Notes: generated from the sequence alone by a model not told the origin. A stretch of DNA of 64,000 nt from Pseudoalteromonas luteoviolacea B = ATCC 29581 (GCA_000333235.1 CAPN01000054.1:62001-126000), one strand, 5' to 3'. Shown: positions 30,926 to 41,870, counted from the first letter of the stretch. Translations and numbers: made by a program.

Positions 30926-33046
30926 TTATTCGCCTTTAGGCGCGTCTTCTGGAGCAGATTCGCCCGCTTCTTTCATGCTCAAACGAACACGACCTTGGCG
31001 ATCCACTTCAAGCACTTTAACTGTTACTTCTTGACCCACAGTCAAATGATCTGAAACGTTCGTTACACGCTCATTACTGATCTGAGAAATGTGCACTAAG
31101 CCATCTTTGCCAGGTAATACGTTTACAAACGCACCAAAATCAACGATGCGAACAACTTTACCTTGGTAAACAGTACCAACTTCTAGCTCTGCAGTTAACG
31201 CTTCGATACGACGGATCGCTTCTTTTGCACTTAGACCGTCAGTTGCTGCAATCTTAACGGTACCGTCATCTTCGATTTCAATCGTTGTGCCTGTTTCTTC
31301 AGTAAGTTGACGAATCGTTGCACCACCTTTACCAATGACTTCCGCGATTTTCTTCGGAGGAATATTCATTGTGTAAATACGCGGAGCAAATTCAGAAAGC
31401 TCTTGAGCTGGAGATGCAATCGCTTCATCCATTACACCAAGAATGTGTAAACGAGCAGCTTTTGCTTGCTTAAGTGCGATCTGCATTATCTCTTTCGTGA
31501 TACCTTCGATCTTGATGTCCATTTGCAGTGCCGTCACACCTTCACGTGTACCCGCTACTTTAAAGTCCATATCGCCTAGGTGATCTTCGTCACCTAAAAT
31601 GTCAGAAAGTACAACAAAGTCTTCGCCTTCTTTAACAAGACCCATTGCGATACCAGCAACAGATGCTTTAATTGGCACACCGGCATTCATTAGTGCAAGC
31701 GATGCACCACACACAGACGCCATTGAAGATGAACCATTTGATTCTGTAATTTCTGAAACCACACGGATTGAATATGGGAATTCAGTAAGCGTTGGCATAA
31801 CCGCTTGTACACCGCGTTTTGCAAGGTTACCGTGACCGATTTCACGGCGTTTTGGTGAACCAACAAAACCGACTTCACCAACACTAAATGGAGGGAAGTT
31901 ATAGTGCATCATAAAGTGATGCTTTTGTGTACCCACTAGGTCGTCGATTAGCTGTGAATCACGCTCTGTACCAAGCGTTGCAGTCACAAGGGCTTGTGTT
32001 TCGCCACGAGTAAAGATTGCAGAGCCGTGAGTACGTGGAAGTACACCTGTCATCACATCAAGCGCGCGAACCATGTCTGTGTCACGACCATCGATACGCT
32101 TTTCGCCAGCGATGATACGTGAACGAACGATTTTCTTCTCTAGTGAACCGAATTGCTTAGATACTTCTTGAAGATCTAGAGATTCACCTTCTGCTAAGTC
32201 TGCTTCAAGTGTTGCAACAAGCAATTCTTTTGCAGCAGAAAGTGCGTCTTTACGCGCAACTTTATCCGTGATGCGGTACGCTTCACCCACTTTTTCACCA
32301 ACAATTGACTCAACTTTCTCAGCAAAAGAAACGTCTTTTTCTGGCGCTGACCACGACCAGTTTGGCTTGCCTGCCATCGCTTTAAATTCATTTACTGCTG
32401 TAATGATCGATTGAGCTTGTTCATGACCGTAAACAACGGCACCTAACATGATGTCTTCAGAAAGAACATTTGCTTCTGACTCGACCATAAGTACTGCGTT
32501 TTCAGTACCCGCTACCACTAAATCAAGTTTGCTTTCTTCAAGCTCTTTTAACGTCGGGTTAAGTACATATTGACCATCTACATAACCCACACGCGCAGCA
32601 CCAAGAGGACCATTAAATGGAATACCAGATACTGCAAGCGCCGCAGACGTACCAATCATCGCCACGATGTCTGGTTGAATCTCAGGGTTTACTGAAACAA
32701 CGGTAGCGATAACTTGAACTTCGTTTACGAAACCATCTGGGAATAATGGACGGATCGGACGGTCAATTAGACGTGCAATAAGCGTTTCGCCATCTGAAGG
32801 ACGACCTTCACGCTTTAAGAAACCACCAGGAATACGACCTGCTGCGTACATACGCTCTTGGTAGTTAACTGTTAATGGGAAGAAATCTTGACCAGGCGCG
32901 GCTTCGCGTTTGCCAACGACAGTTACTAAAACTGACGTATCGCCAATGCTTGCTAAAACTGCACCATCTGCCTGACGCGCGATAGCACCTGTTTCTAATG
33001 TGACCGTGTGACGGCCTAATTGGAACTCTTTGATAATTGCTTGCAC
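30926..33046 (-). CDS. pnp: Polyribonucleotide nucleotidyltransferase (PNPase)
   Basis: 706 residues: two RNase PH domains (about 10-140 and 320-545) joined by a helical linker, then KH (about 555-610; [20 protein letters not shown]) and S1 (about 620-690; [19 protein letters not shown]) RNA-binding domains. It degrades RNA 3' to 5' with phosphate as a degradosome exonuclease. The acidic C-terminal tail is short. A structured leader (33076-33172) precedes it, see separate entry. Confidence 0.98.
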   Translation of the reverse strand: MQAIIKEFQLGRHTVTLETGAIARQADGAVLASIGDTSVLVTVVGKREAAPGQDFFPLTVNYQERMYAAGRIPGGFLKREGRPSDGETLIARLIDRPIRPLFPDGFVNEVQVIATVVSVNPEIQPDIVAMIGTSAALAVSGIPFNGPLGAARVGYVDGQYVLNPTLKELEESKLDLVVAGTENAVLMVESEANVLSEDIMLGAVVYGHEQAQSIITAVNEFKAMAGKPNWSWSAPEKDVSFAEKVESIVGEKVGEAYRITDKVARKDALSAAKELLVATLEADLAEGESLDLQEVSKQFGSLEKKIVRSRIIAGEKRIDGRDTDMVRALDVMTGVLPRTHGSAIFTRGETQALVTATLGTERDSQLIDDLVGTQKHHFMMHYNFPPFSVGEVGFVGSPKRREIGHGNLAKRGVQAVMPTLTEFPYSIRVVSEITESNGSSSMASVCGASLALMNAGVPIKASVAGIAMGLVKEGEDFVVLSDILGDEDHLGDMDFKVAGTREGVTALQMDIKIEGITKEIMQIALKQAKAARLHILGVMDEAIASPAQELSEFAPRIYTMNIPPKKIAEVIGKGGATIRQLTEETGTTIEIEDDGTVKIAATDGLSAKEAIRRIEALTAELEVGTVYQGKVVRIVDFGAFVNVLPGKDGLVHISQISNERVTNVSDHLTVGQEVTVKVLEVDRQGRVRLSMKEAGESAPEDAPKGE

Positions 33047-33075
33047 AATTTTATCCTTTTATAAATAAAACTAAG

Positions 33076-33172
33076 CGCCAATTAAAACCAATTACAGTCT
33101 TAAACAGACACGAAAAAGTGATTGTTTAATATACAGTACAACGCAGTATCTGCTTAAGTACTACAATTGGCG
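33076..33172 (-). promoter_or_regulatory. Structured pnp leader with nested hairpins
   Basis: CGCCAATT (33076-33083) pairs with AATTGGCG (33165-33172) and encloses two hairpins. One is TTAAACA/TGTTTAA with inner CAC/GTG at 33100-33129. The other is AGTAC/GTACT with inner GCAG/CTGC at 33135-33162. All pairings are exact Watson-Crick on either strand. In E. coli the pnp leader is a long stem-loop cut by RNase III for autoregulation; a similar role here is inference. Confidence 0.5.
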
Positions 33173-33232
33173 AACGTTGGCGCGATTTGACCGAATGCCA
33201 AATCGAGGTAAGTATACTTGTGATAGGCGCAC

Positions 33233-33260
33233 AAAAAAAGGGGCTAATCAGCCCCTTTTT
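33233..33260 (-). terminator. Terminator after rpsO
   Basis: GGGGCT (33240-33245), loop AATC, AGCCCC (33250-33255), with seven A before and five T after. It ends rpsO on the minus strand, 38 bases past its stop, and leaves the pnp leader downstream. Confidence 0.93.
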
Positions 33261-33297
33261 CGAGATAGGTCAATTTTAACCCATCTTAATCAAATTA

Positions 33298-33567
33298 TTA
33301 GCGACGTAGGCCAAGCTCATTGATTAGTGCAGCGTAACGCTCAACGCTTTTACCTTTTAGGTAATCTAGAAGCGTACGACGTTGGCTAACTTTACGTAGC
33401 AAACCACGACGTGAGTGGAAGTCGTGTTTGTGGTTAGCAAAGTGGCCTTGTAGCTTGTTGATATCTGCAGTTAACAGTGCAACTTGAACTTCTGGTGAAC
33501 CAGTGTCGCCTTCTGCACGTGCAAATTTTGCTACGATTTCTGCTTTTTCTTTATTGCTTAGTGACAT
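33298..33567 (-). CDS. rpsO: 30S ribosomal protein S15 (uS15)
   Basis: 89 residues from the ATG at 33567 with GGAG upstream; the longer start at 33579 is not conserved. It matches S15 throughout: [53 protein letters not shown]. It binds 16S rRNA early in assembly. rpsO-pnp is the standard order. Confidence 0.98.
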   Translation of the reverse strand: MSLSNKEKAEIVAKFARAEGDTGSPEVQVALLTADINKLQGHFANHKHDFHSRRGLLRKVSQRRTLLDYLKGKSVERYAALINELGLRR

Positions 33568-33677
33568 AGTAAACTCCATAAATTTACGGTGTAACGATGC
33601 CTTAGCCGATCACTAATTCAGCCAAAGCGGATAAGGTTGCGCATTCTATCAGCTCGTCGGATAAAATACTACCAAAT

Positions 33678-34619
33678 TTATTGGGCGCTTGATAAAGCGC
33701 GTTTAGCCTTTAAGTGGCCATGAGGATTACGCTCACCTAAACCAATAAAGTGCCCATTGGCCATTACTTTGATTATCCCTTCAGGGACTACTTGCCCATC
33801 AAGCTTAACGACTTGGCCATGACTAAACGCTTTACCTTGATCAGCATCAATTTCCACTGAAGGTAGATCAACTAGTGCCGTATCCATTGGTAATAGCAAT
33901 GCATCCAACACAGCGTATCTGGCATCGAGGTCTTCGGAAACAGATTCAACCAGTGATTCGAGTCGTTCAAAAGAAATCATCCGTTCACTTGGATAATGAC
34001 CCACTTCACTACGATGAAGCATGATCACGTGAGCACCACAGCCCAGCTTTTCACCCAAATCATCCACTATTGTACGAATATAAGTGCCTTTGGACACATG
34101 TACAGTCATTTGAATTTCAAATGCGTGCGCATCGTATTCATCTAAAGAAATACTAAAGACTGTAATTCGACGACATTTTCGAGGTACTTCAATACCTTCA
34201 CGGGCGTACTTGTAAAGCGGCTGTCCCTGATATTTTAACGCTGAATACATTGATGGATATTGGTCTGATTCACCAAGAAAACTGGCGACCTCAGCCTCGA
34301 GTTGTTCACGCGTGATATTAACCTCGCGCGTTTCTACTACTTCACCATCGGAGTCCGATGTCGTAGTACGCTCACCTAATTTTGCTCGAACCACATACGT
34401 TTTATCGGTATCGAGCAAAAATTGCGTAAACTTGGTCGCTTCGCCAAAACAAATTGGCAACATACCTGTCGCAAGCGGATCAAGTGCCCCGGTATGTCCT
34501 GCTTTTTGTGCACCAAACAAAAACTTTGCTTGCTGCAGCGCTTTATTCGACGAAATGCCTTGCGCTTTATCCAATAGTAAAATGCCGTCGATCGGCCTAC
34601 CCTTGTTGCGCTTCGCCAT
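33678..34619 (-). CDS. truB: tRNA pseudouridine55 synthase
   Basis: 313 residues. Catalytic Asp47 is in GHTGALDPLATGMLP. KGTYIRTIVDDLGEKLGCGAH is the KGTYIR motif region, and a C-terminal PUA domain is at about 235-310. It makes pseudouridine 55 in the T-loop of tRNAs. Its start overlaps the rbfA stop by one base. Confidence 0.97.
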   Translation of the reverse strand: MAKRNKGRPIDGILLLDKAQGISSNKALQQAKFLFGAQKAGHTGALDPLATGMLPICFGEATKFTQFLLDTDKTYVVRAKLGERTTTSDSDGEVVETREVNITREQLEAEVASFLGESDQYPSMYSALKYQGQPLYKYAREGIEVPRKCRRITVFSISLDEYDAHAFEIQMTVHVSKGTYIRTIVDDLGEKLGCGAHVIMLHRSEVGHYPSERMISFERLESLVESVSEDLDARYAVLDALLLPMDTALVDLPSVEIDADQGKAFSHGQVVKLDGQVVPEGIIKVMANGHFIGLGERNPHGHLKAKRALSSAQ

Positions 34620-35029
34620 TACTCTTTTGAACCTTCAGAATCATTTTGTTCTTCGTCGTCTTTACGCTTCGCGTTGTCTTCACGGATCACAGAATCCACA
34701 AGATTAGAAATACGCATACCTTCCATCAAAGACGTGTCAACAACGAAACGTAACTCCGGCATGATGCGAGCACGAATGCGTTTGCCAAGTAGCGAACGAA
34801 TAAAACCCGTCGCTTCATTTAGCAATTTTACGCTTTGTTTTGTTTTATCTTCGTCATTGGTATTCAGTACGGTAATAAAAATCTTTGCGTAAGATAGGTC
34901 GCGAGACACTTCTACCGCAGAAACCGTGACCAAACCTAAGCGAGGATCTTTGATTTCTCTTTGAATTATCAAAGCAATTTCTTTTTGAATTTGCTGAGCA
35001 ACTCGATCTGTACGAGAAAATTCTCTCAT
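34619..35029 (-). CDS. rbfA: Ribosome-binding factor A
   Basis: 136 residues from the ATG at 35029; two GTG codons just upstream (35038, 35035) are alternatives. It contains [40 protein letters not shown] and the C-terminal [17 protein letters not shown]. RbfA matures the 16S 5' end and assists cold growth. It follows infB and precedes truB, as in E. coli. Confidence 0.96.
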   Translation of the reverse strand: MREFSRTDRVAQQIQKEIALIIQREIKDPRLGLVTVSAVEVSRDLSYAKIFITVLNTNDEDKTKQSVKLLNEATGFIRSLLGKRIRARIMPELRFVVDTSLMEGMRISNLVDSVIREDNAKRKDDEEQNDSEGSKE

Positions 35030-35065
35030 TTTCACCACTTAAAAATTAATCAATTTTAACAACGG

Positions 35066-35092
35066 CAAAGGGGGGCGTTAGTGCCCCCCTAA
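35066..35092 (-). terminator. Strong hairpin between infB and rbfA
   Basis: AGGGGGGC (35069-35076) and GCCCCCCT (35083-35090) form an 8-bp GC-rich stem with a 6-base loop. The minus-strand T run is only three bases, so it may be a partial terminator or an mRNA-stability hairpin inside the operon. Confidence 0.6.
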
Positions 35093-35112
35093 TTTAACCA
35101 ACTAGGCCGACG

Positions 35113-37770
35113 TTATAGAGTACGTTGTACTTCAACCGTTTCGAATACTTCGATTTGGTCGCCTGATTTAACGTCATTGTAGTTCTTAACGCCGATACCA
35201 CACTCCATACCGTTACGCACTTCTTGTACGTCGTCTTTGAAGCGGCGCAGAGACTCAAGTTCACCTTCGTAAATTACTACGTTGTCACGAAGTACACGAA
35301 TTGGCGCACTGCGCTTCACGATACCTTCGACAACCATACAGCCCGCGATAGCTCCAAACTTCGGTGAACGGAACACATCACGAACCTCTGCAAGACCGAT
35401 GATCTCTTGTTTGAACTCAGGCGCTAGTTTACCAACCATCGCTTGTTTCACTTCTTCGATCAAGTCGTAGATTACACTGTAGTAACGTAGATCAAGTGAT
35501 TCTGTTTCAATCACTTTACGTGCCGATGCGTCCGCACGAACGTTAAAGCCGACTAGGATTGCGTTAGATGCTGCAGCAAGCGTCGCGTCAGTCTCAGTCA
35601 AACCACCCACACCACTGCCGACGATCTTCACTTTTACTTCATCGGTAGACAACTTAACCAATGCGTCTGAAATTGCTTCAACAGAACCTTGTACGTCCGC
35701 TTTCAGAACGATATTGACTTCAGAAATATCGCCTTCTGTCATGTTCGAGAACATGTTTTCAAGTTTTGCTTTTTGCTGACGCGCAAGCTTCACTTCACGG
35801 AACTTACCCTGACGATAAAGCGCTACTTCACGTGCTTTACGCTCGTCTTTAACAACCGTTGCTTCATCACCTGCCGCTGGTACACCAGAAAGACCAAGGA
35901 TCTCTACCGGGATTGATGGACCTGCTGACTTAATGTCTTGGCCTAGCTCATCTTTCATTGCACGAACTTTACCGTACTCTAAACCACAAAGTACGATATC
36001 GCCTTGGTTTAATGTACCGGATTGGACAAGAACCGTTGCAACTGGACCACGACCTTTATCAAGACGTGATTCAATAACAACACCCGCCGCCATACCAGTA
36101 CTTGGCGCACGAAGTTCAAGAATTTCAGCTTGCATCAAGATTGACTCGAGCAATTCGTCAATACCTAAACCTGTTTTCGCAGAGATATAACAGAACTGCG
36201 TTTCACCGCCCCATTCCTCTGGAATGACGTCAAGCGCTGATAGTTCGTTTTTAACACGATCCGGATCAACACCTTCTTTATCCATTTTGTTTACCGCAAC
36301 GATTAGCGGCACGCCTGCTGCTTTAGCATGCTGTACAGCTTCTTTCGTTTGAGGCATCACACCGTCATCCGCTGCAACAACAAGGACAACGATGTCTGTC
36401 GCCTTCGCGCCACGAGCACGCATTGACGTAAACGCAGCGTGTCCAGGTGTATCAAGGAAAGTGATCATCCCACCTTCAGTTTCAACGTGATAAGCACCGA
36501 TATGCTGTGTAATACCACCTGCTTCACCTGAAGCTACTTTCGCTTTACGAATGTAGTCGAGTGTTGACGTCTTACCATGGTCAACGTGACCCATTACCGT
36601 AACAACTGGGGCGCGATGTTCATGTTCACCGCCTTCGTTACGATCGCTAAGAATCTGTTCTTCAAGTTGGTTCTCTTTAACCAGAACCACTTTGTGACCC
36701 ATCTCTTCAGCAACTAACTGCGCCGTGCCTTGGTCGATAACTTGGTTAATCGTTACCATATCGCCAAGTTTCATCAACGTTTTAACTACTTCAGCGCCTT
36801 TTACTGCCATACGTGAAGCAAGTTCTGCAACCGTGATAGTTTCACTGATACGTACTTCGTTTTTCACTTCGGCGGTTGGCTTTTGGAAACCTTGTTGAAG
36901 TGTTGAAGGCGCCTTTAATTTACCTTTGTGGGCCTTACGGTTCACTGGTAATTCACGCTCTTTTGAGCTTGCTTTCGTCTTGCTCTTTTTCACGCTACGA
37001 CGTGCGTTTTTCTCTTCACGCTCATCGGATTCATCTTCTGCTTGGCGTGCATAAGTTGAAGTCGTTAAATGGTGATCACTATTAGCTTCACGCTCACGAC
37101 GTTCTTCTTCTTCACGTTGCCAACGCGCTTCGTTTTCCTCAGCTAGCTTACGAGCTGCTTCAGCTTGACGACGCGCCTCTTCTTCTGCCTTTCGTAGAGC
37201 GGCTTGCTCTGCTTCATTACGCAAACGTTCTTCCTCTACTCGCTCTTTCTCTGCTTCCTCAGGAGAGCGACTTGGTTTTTGAGCACGCTCAGCTTCCGCT
37301 TTACGTTTCGCAGCTTCTTGTTGCGCTTTTTTCTCGGCTTCTTCTTTCGCCTTGCGCTCTGCTTCTGCTTTTGCTTGCAACTCAGCTTCTTGCTGAGCTA
37401 ACAACTGAGCTTCACGTTTAGCCGCTTCTTCTTGCTCTAAACGCTCCTGCTCTTGTTGCTGGTCGAGTGCACTCTTTTTCACATATGTACGTTTTTTACG
37501 TACTTCGACTTGTACTGACTTTGCCTTACCCGTAGCACCTGTCACACTCAGTGTACTTTTGCTTTTGCGCTGCAAAGTCATACGTTCTGGGCCTTCTGCG
37601 CCTTTTCCACCATGCTGTTTGCTTAAGTGGTCAAGTAATTGCGCTTTTTCAGCTTCCGTAACCGTTTCACCCTTGGCTTTGGTGATACCAGCATCTTGTA
37701 ACTGCTGGAGTAATTTATCAACAGTTGTATTGATCGTCTCGGCTAGCCTTTCAATGCTCACTTCTGCCAT
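35113..37770 (-). CDS. infB: Translation initiation factor IF-2
   Basis: 885 residues. The N-terminal IF2N module (1-50) is followed by a very long Glu/Lys/Arg/Ala-rich coiled coil (about 95-270), then the GTPase domain with G1 GHVDHGKTS near 392, G3 DTPGHAAF and G4 NKMDKEG, then domains II-IV. It delivers fMet-tRNA to the 30S P site. It is 24 bases downstream of nusA. Confidence 0.98.
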   Translation of the reverse strand: MAEVSIERLAETINTTVDKLLQQLQDAGITKAKGETVTEAEKAQLLDHLSKQHGGKGAEGPERMTLQRKSKSTLSVTGATGKAKSVQVEVRKKRTYVKKSALDQQQEQERLEQEEAAKREAQLLAQQEAELQAKAEAERKAKEEAEKKAQQEAAKRKAEAERAQKPSRSPEEAEKERVEEERLRNEAEQAALRKAEEEARRQAEAARKLAEENEARWQREEEERREREANSDHHLTTSTYARQAEDESDEREEKNARRSVKKSKTKASSKERELPVNRKAHKGKLKAPSTLQQGFQKPTAEVKNEVRISETITVAELASRMAVKGAEVVKTLMKLGDMVTINQVIDQGTAQLVAEEMGHKVVLVKENQLEEQILSDRNEGGEHEHRAPVVTVMGHVDHGKTSTLDYIRKAKVASGEAGGITQHIGAYHVETEGGMITFLDTPGHAAFTSMRARGAKATDIVVLVVAADDGVMPQTKEAVQHAKAAGVPLIVAVNKMDKEGVDPDRVKNELSALDVIPEEWGGETQFCYISAKTGLGIDELLESILMQAEILELRAPSTGMAAGVVIESRLDKGRGPVATVLVQSGTLNQGDIVLCGLEYGKVRAMKDELGQDIKSAGPSIPVEILGLSGVPAAGDEATVVKDERKAREVALYRQGKFREVKLARQQKAKLENMFSNMTEGDISEVNIVLKADVQGSVEAISDALVKLSTDEVKVKIVGSGVGGLTETDATLAAASNAILVGFNVRADASARKVIETESLDLRYYSVIYDLIEEVKQAMVGKLAPEFKQEIIGLAEVRDVFRSPKFGAIAGCMVVEGIVKRSAPIRVLRDNVVIYEGELESLRRFKDDVQEVRNGMECGIGVKNYNDVKSGDQIEVFETVEVQRTL

Positions 37771-37794
37771 TGTGTGTGTTACCTCCGTTAATAA

Positions 37795-39294
37795 TTACTC
37801 ATCACCAAACCAACAGATATTACGTGCGGCCATAATTAGCTTACCCGCTTGTTCGTCAGTTAAATCTGAGATTTCTACTAGATCATCAATACCTTGCTCT
37901 GCTAGGTCTTCAAGCGTAATAATACCCTTGCTTGCTAACACTAATGCGGTATGACGATCTAACCCTTCTAACGCTAGAAGTTCATCTGAAGGCTCTGCAC
38001 CTTCTAAACTTTCTTCATCTTTCAATGCACTTGTTGTCAATGCATCTTTTGCACGGTTACGCAACTCTTCAACCGTGTCTTCATCTAGACCATCGATCTC
38101 TAAGAATTCTGCAACAGGAACATACGCGACTTCTTCAAGTGATGAGAAACCTTCGTTGATGAGCAACGTGGCAAAATCTTCATCGATGTCTAAGCCTTCA
38201 GTGAACAAGTTAACTAACTTATCCGACTCTTCTGCGTTTTTACGCTGCATGTCTTCAACGGTCATTACGTTCAGTTCCCAGCCTGTCAATTGGCTTGCTA
38301 AACGCACGTTTTGACCATTGCGCCCGATTGCTTGCGCAAGGTTATCTGCTTCAACTGCGATATCCATTGAACGAGAATCTTCATCTACAACGATTGATGC
38401 TACTTCTGCTGGAGCCATTGCGTTAATCACGAACTGTGCTGGGTTGTCGTCATACAGCACGATATCAACACGTTCACCACCAAGCTCCGTAGACACAGCT
38501 TGAACACGAGCACCACGCATACCTACGCACGCGCCAACTGGATCAATACGTCTGTCATTTGACTTAACTGCGATTTTCGCACGAGAACCTGGATCACGCG
38601 CCGCACCGCGCAGCTCAATCATTTCTTCGCCAATTTCAGGCACTTCAATGCGAAATAGCTCCATCAGCATTTCTGGCTTCGAGCGCGTTACAAATAACTG
38701 CGCACCACGTGCTTCTGGTTTTACTTCGTAAAGTAAACCACGAATACGGTCACCTGGGCGGAACGTTTCGCGAGGTAGCATATCTTCACGATAGATCACC
38801 GCTTCCGCGTTATTACCTAAATCAAGAATAACCGCATCGCGTGATGCTTTTTTGACGACACCAGTTACAAGCTCACCTTGTTGGTCTTTATACGCATCAA
38901 CAATTAACGCTCGCTCTGCTTCGCGAACTTTTTGCACAATGACTTGCTTAGCCATTTGCGTAGTAATACGGTCAAATTTAATAGACTCAATTTGCTCTTC
39001 TACATAGTCACCAAGCTGAATCGACGGTTCATCAAACTGTGCAGCTTCAATGGTAATTTCTGAGAATGGATTTTCTAAACCGCCATTTTCTAGTGGCTCA
39101 ACCACTCTCCAACGACGAAATGTGTCGTATTCACCTGTTTTACGGTCAATTGATACACGAACTTCGATTTCGCCATCGTGTTTTTTCTTTGTTGCCGTCG
39201 CCAGTGCGAACTCTAACGCTTCAAAGATCTTTTCTCTTGGAACCGCTTTTTCATTAGAGACGGCCTCTGCCACCAATAATATTTCTTTTGCCAT
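37795..39294 (-). CDS. nusA: Transcription termination/antitermination factor NusA
   Basis: 499 residues from the ATG at 39294; the longer frame adds 11 non-conserved residues. It contains an N-terminal RNA-polymerase-binding domain, S1 ([18 protein letters not shown]), KH1/KH2 ([32 protein letters not shown]) and two acidic C-terminal repeats as in E. coli. It binds RNA polymerase and modulates pausing and antitermination. Confidence 0.98.
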   Translation of the reverse strand: MAKEILLVAEAVSNEKAVPREKIFEALEFALATATKKKHDGEIEVRVSIDRKTGEYDTFRRWRVVEPLENGGLENPFSEITIEAAQFDEPSIQLGDYVEEQIESIKFDRITTQMAKQVIVQKVREAERALIVDAYKDQQGELVTGVVKKASRDAVILDLGNNAEAVIYREDMLPRETFRPGDRIRGLLYEVKPEARGAQLFVTRSKPEMLMELFRIEVPEIGEEMIELRGAARDPGSRAKIAVKSNDRRIDPVGACVGMRGARVQAVSTELGGERVDIVLYDDNPAQFVINAMAPAEVASIVVDEDSRSMDIAVEADNLAQAIGRNGQNVRLASQLTGWELNVMTVEDMQRKNAEESDKLVNLFTEGLDIDEDFATLLINEGFSSLEEVAYVPVAEFLEIDGLDEDTVEELRNRAKDALTTSALKDEESLEGAEPSDELLALEGLDRHTALVLASKGIITLEDLAEQGIDDLVEISDLTDEQAGKLIMAARNICWFGDE

Positions 39295-39332
39295 AGGTAA
39301 TGCCTCGTTTGCCCTGTTCCTTCGCACTCTAA

Positions 39333-39788
39333 TTAGAATTTTGCAATGATATTGGCACGTTCAACGTTACTGAGCATTAGCATATGCTCTGCACCATCGA
39401 TTTTTAACGTGATCATATCACCATTAATTGCTACTAAGTCGCCTTTAAAGTTACGACGACCATCTTGAGGTAATTTTGTTCGTAATCGAACTTCCTCACC
39501 GACAGCCTGCTCAAAATGTGCTGGCTTAAACAAAGGTCTGTCAACACCAGGTGAAGAGACCTCTAGGGTATACTCATTTGTTATGGGGTCTTCAACGTCT
39601 AAGATAGCACTCACTTGATGACTGACTTCGGCACAATTTTCTACATTGATGCCATCTTCATTGTCAATGTAAACGCGAAGCGTCGAGTGACGGCCAGCTG
39701 TTACAAACTCAAGACCCAATAACTCAAAGCCTAAGGCATCAACCGCAGGTTCAAGCATTGCCATTAAATCTTGCTCGAGTTTTGTCAC
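39333..39788 (-). CDS. rimP: Ribosome maturation factor RimP
   Basis: 151 residues from a GTG at 39788 with GGAGGAA just upstream; the longer frame to 39830 runs through a terminator hairpin. It contains [38 protein letters not shown] and [12 protein letters not shown]. RimP assists 30S maturation. It is first protein gene of the rimP-nusA-infB operon. Confidence 0.96.
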   Translation of the reverse strand: MTKLEQDLMAMLEPAVDALGFELLGLEFVTAGRHSTLRVYIDNEDGINVENCAEVSHQVSAILDVEDPITNEYTLEVSSPGVDRPLFKPAHFEQAVGEEVRLRTKLPQDGRRNFKGDLVAINGDMITLKIDGAEHMLMLSNVERANIIAKF

Positions 39789-39807
39789 GAATTTCCTCCA
39801 TACAAAC

Positions 39808-39828
39808 AAAAAAAGGGCTTGTTGCCCC
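39808..39828 (-). terminator. Terminator-like hairpin just upstream of rimP
   Basis: GGGC (39815-39818), loop TTGTT, GCCC (39824-39827); on the minus strand the stem is followed by seven T (A run 39808-39814). It lies about 20 bases before the rimP start. Together with the hairpin at 39918-39940 it would limit read-through from the tRNA into rimP, like the tandem terminators after metY in E. coli. Confidence 0.65.
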
Positions 39829-39917
39829 ACATAAACTTTTGTACCTCACCTCGTGTAGTTACACTAAACGACATAGGTAAATTGCTGTGTATCAAAATCA
39901 GTAACTCAGATACAACA

Positions 39918-39940
39918 ACGCCCCGAACCAAGCGGGGCGT
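39918..39940 (-). terminator. Hairpin downstream of the initiator tRNA
   Basis: ACGCCCCG (39918-39925) and CGGGGCGT (39933-39940), 8 bp with a 7-base loop. On the minus strand it is followed by TTGTTGTA, a modest T tract. The 39829-40105 region between tRNA and rimP otherwise contains no gene. Confidence 0.7.
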
Positions 39941-40105
39941 CAAACAAAAATCAACGATGTGGCCTGTGGCCAGCTTGGTTGCGGTAAGACCGAACAATCT
40001 AAAGCATAGTGCCAAAACGCAAAACGCGCATTACAAAGAATGCGCGAACGGATACTTAACACAATCGTGTTAAAACGTATTCACTATGCCGTTAACCAAT
40101 GGTCT

Positions 40106-40182
<77 letters not shown>

Positions 40183-40188
40183 GCAACG

Positions 40189-40208
40189 GATGTTCGCTAA
40201 AGAACATC
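40189..40208 (-). other. Hairpin in the tRNA-fMet leader
   Basis: GATGTTC (40189-40195) and GAACATC (40202-40208) are perfect inverted repeats with a 6-base loop, located between the predicted transcription start and the mature 5' end. It would be removed by RNase P. Confidence 0.5.
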
Positions 40209-40223
40209 AAAATCTTAGAGGCC

Positions 40224-40252
40224 ATTATAAAGAGACTTAATGCGATTAGCAA
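40224..40252 (-). promoter_or_regulatory. Promoter of the initiator tRNA
   Basis: On the minus strand TTGCTA (40252-40247) and a perfect TATAAT (40229-40224) are separated by 17 bases. The bases right after the -10 are GGCCTC, a GC-rich discriminator typical of stable-RNA promoters under stringent control. The predicted start is near 40217, about 35 bases before the tRNA. Confidence 0.75.
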
Positions 40253-40369
40253 CCTCGCACCTCTAAAAGTTCATTTATCTCATTCTACTTCGTATTCATC
40301 GAGATCCATTTGTACCTAAAGATAAAACAATTAAACTGCTCGAATTTACCTTTATAGGAAACAAATCAC

Positions 40370-41149
40370 ATGCAACATTATTTTAAACCTATTGCACTTG
40401 CGATTGGATTGTTCTCGTCATTTGGAGCATTAGCCGATGCATGTGAGGGTTTTGGCCCTCAAACACCAAGAGATATTGACAGCGTCTTAGGTGAAAATGC
40501 GCGCTCATTTTCAAAAGCACCGCCAAGTACTGAAATGAATCTTTGCAATATCCACTTCCACAAGAATGCAGAACATAAAGCTAAAGATTTCTCAATATTT
40601 GCAGGAGATAACAAATACGGTGGCTACCAATGTAATGACACCTCATCATTGACTGCTGCACAATTAAAGGCCCCTGAGGGCAAAGTATGCAAAAACGTAA
40701 AACCTGGTGACACGATTGAAGTGCACTGGGTTCATAGTTCATGCGATGTAAAACCAGGGCCTGGACTCGGTTCTTGCCTAGATGATAAATGTGCTAACCC
40801 TGACTTACGTGTGGAAACTCAAGTTTTCCTCGTGGTCAACGACCCTGACGCGTTAGATTTCAATACGCTTGGTTATGGGGGTAATGTCGTGAATGGATAC
40901 CATCAAGCAAAACACATACCAACCAATACTGGTAAACCGGTGGAGTTTTTAGGTTCGACAACTGGTCCAAGTTACAACCATCAACAATGCTCACCCTTGC
41001 AAGTTACTTGGAGTGTGCGACCTAGTTGTGCCAAAGTTGATATCAATAGTCTTGCTAATTGGTGTGAAACCAATGAATTCGACGAAGATTATGCTCACGG
41101 CGTACGAGCATTAGTGACCGATCCTAGGCTATTGTCACCCATAAAATAG
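40370..41149 (+). CDS. Delta-class carbonic anhydrase, periplasmic
   Basis: 259 residues with a signal peptide (about 1-22, ALA-D). It contains CEGFGPQTPRDI, LCNIHFHKNAEH (58-69), EVHWVHSSC (about 117-125), PGPGLGSC, and near the C-terminus VTWSVRPSC. The His residues in HFH and HWVH are the likely zinc ligands, and paired Cys suggest disulfides. This pattern matches bacterial proteins annotated as delta-class carbonic anhydrase, a class first described in diatoms. It would interconvert CO2 and bicarbonate in the periplasm. Single gene, divergent from metY. Confidence 0.75.
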   Translation: MQHYFKPIALAIGLFSSFGALADACEGFGPQTPRDIDSVLGENARSFSKAPPSTEMNLCNIHFHKNAEHKAKDFSIFAGDNKYGGYQCNDTSSLTAAQLKAPEGKVCKNVKPGDTIEVHWVHSSCDVKPGPGLGSCLDDKCANPDLRVETQVFLVVNDPDALDFNTLGYGGNVVNGYHQAKHIPTNTGKPVEFLGSTTGPSYNHQQCSPLQVTWSVRPSCAKVDINSLANWCETNEFDEDYAHGVRALVTDPRLLSPIK

Positions 41150-41255
41150 TACTTCTAGTCTGATTTAGAATTCAGCAAAATCTCACAAATAAAACTGCGA
41201 ATGTCGCAAAATTGGCATTCGCCTTCTATACTTTCGTAACTATTAACCTGGTTAA

Positions 41256-41287
41256 TACCCAAATTCGCTCACGACTCTTGGGTATCA
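41256..41287. repeat. Short ATACCCAA-TTGGGTAT palindrome
   Basis: ATACCCAA (41257-41264) and TTGGGTAT (41278-41285) flank a 13-base loop beginning ATTCGCTCACGA. The ends and the loop opening match the 391-476 element (ATACCCAAATTACTCGACGA). It may also act as a terminator for the carbonic anhydrase gene, but T runs are short. Confidence 0.5.
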
Positions 41288-41332
41288 CTTTGAGCAAAAG
41301 GATGCGCTCCTAATTTTATAATTGGGGCGACT

Positions 41333-41803
41333 ATGAGTATTTCACCGTATCAATATCGTATATTAACTCAGTCTTTGGCTGTGGTTCGTCCAAACTTCCA
41401 TTGTTTTTGCGTTTCGTTACGCACTCAAGTTTCACATTTTCAGTTGAATAATGCACTCATTACCAAAACTGAATATGCGTACCAACAAGAAGATGGCCTT
41501 TTTCGGTTTATTCATCAATGTGTCGGATTAACGTTAGATCATCCTGCGTTAGTCCATTTCATCAGCGCTCAAGCTAAGCTGTTGAAATCAATAGAGATAA
41601 GTGAACGTGATATTTGTGTTATTTGTAATTGCTTTTTATCGACGATGCAGTTGCACCTAGGAAAACAATATACTCTCGCGATGCGCAATGCATGGCGCCG
41701 ATTACTTCATATTATCGCCAATATATTAAACCACGAGCTTCATGGTCGAAATAATGTTGTGTCATTGGTTGAGCATAAAAGTAAGAAAACTCAGGCTTGT
41801 TAG
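41333..41803 (+). CDS. Unknown protein, possibly a divergent globin
   Basis: 156 residues, soluble, mostly helical, with a GGGGCG ribosome site. I do not recognise a family with certainty. The pattern VRPNFHCFCVSLRTQV (about 18-33), LDHPALVHFISAQAKLL (about 67-83) and AWRRLLHIIANIL (about 121-133) has the hydrophobic spacing of bacterial single-domain globins, in which AW..L...IA closes helix H. The usual proximal histidine segment (LGxxH) is not evident, so it may not bind haem. It has five Cys. Single gene between the carbonic anhydrase and a lipoprotein. Confidence 0.4.
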   Translation: MSISPYQYRILTQSLAVVRPNFHCFCVSLRTQVSHFQLNNALITKTEYAYQQEDGLFRFIHQCVGLTLDHPALVHFISAQAKLLKSIEISERDICVICNCFLSTMQLHLGKQYTLAMRNAWRRLLHIIANILNHELHGRNNVVSLVEHKSKKTQAC

Positions 41804-41870
41804 TCGGAATAGGGACAAGTAAACTGCACCAAGCCGTTCGCATTATTTGTCTTTTTTCTTAGGAGTTTTC

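Noticed and set aside
34312..34707. 131-codon plus-strand frame opposite truB/rbfA
   Set aside because: Antisense shadow in conserved genes.
36876..37401. Possible simple repeat in infB
   Set aside because: It is the normal charged coiled-coil of IF-2, not a repeat element.
37559..37954. 131-codon plus-strand frame opposite infB/nusA
   Set aside because: Antisense to the IF-2 start and NusA end; no ribosome site.
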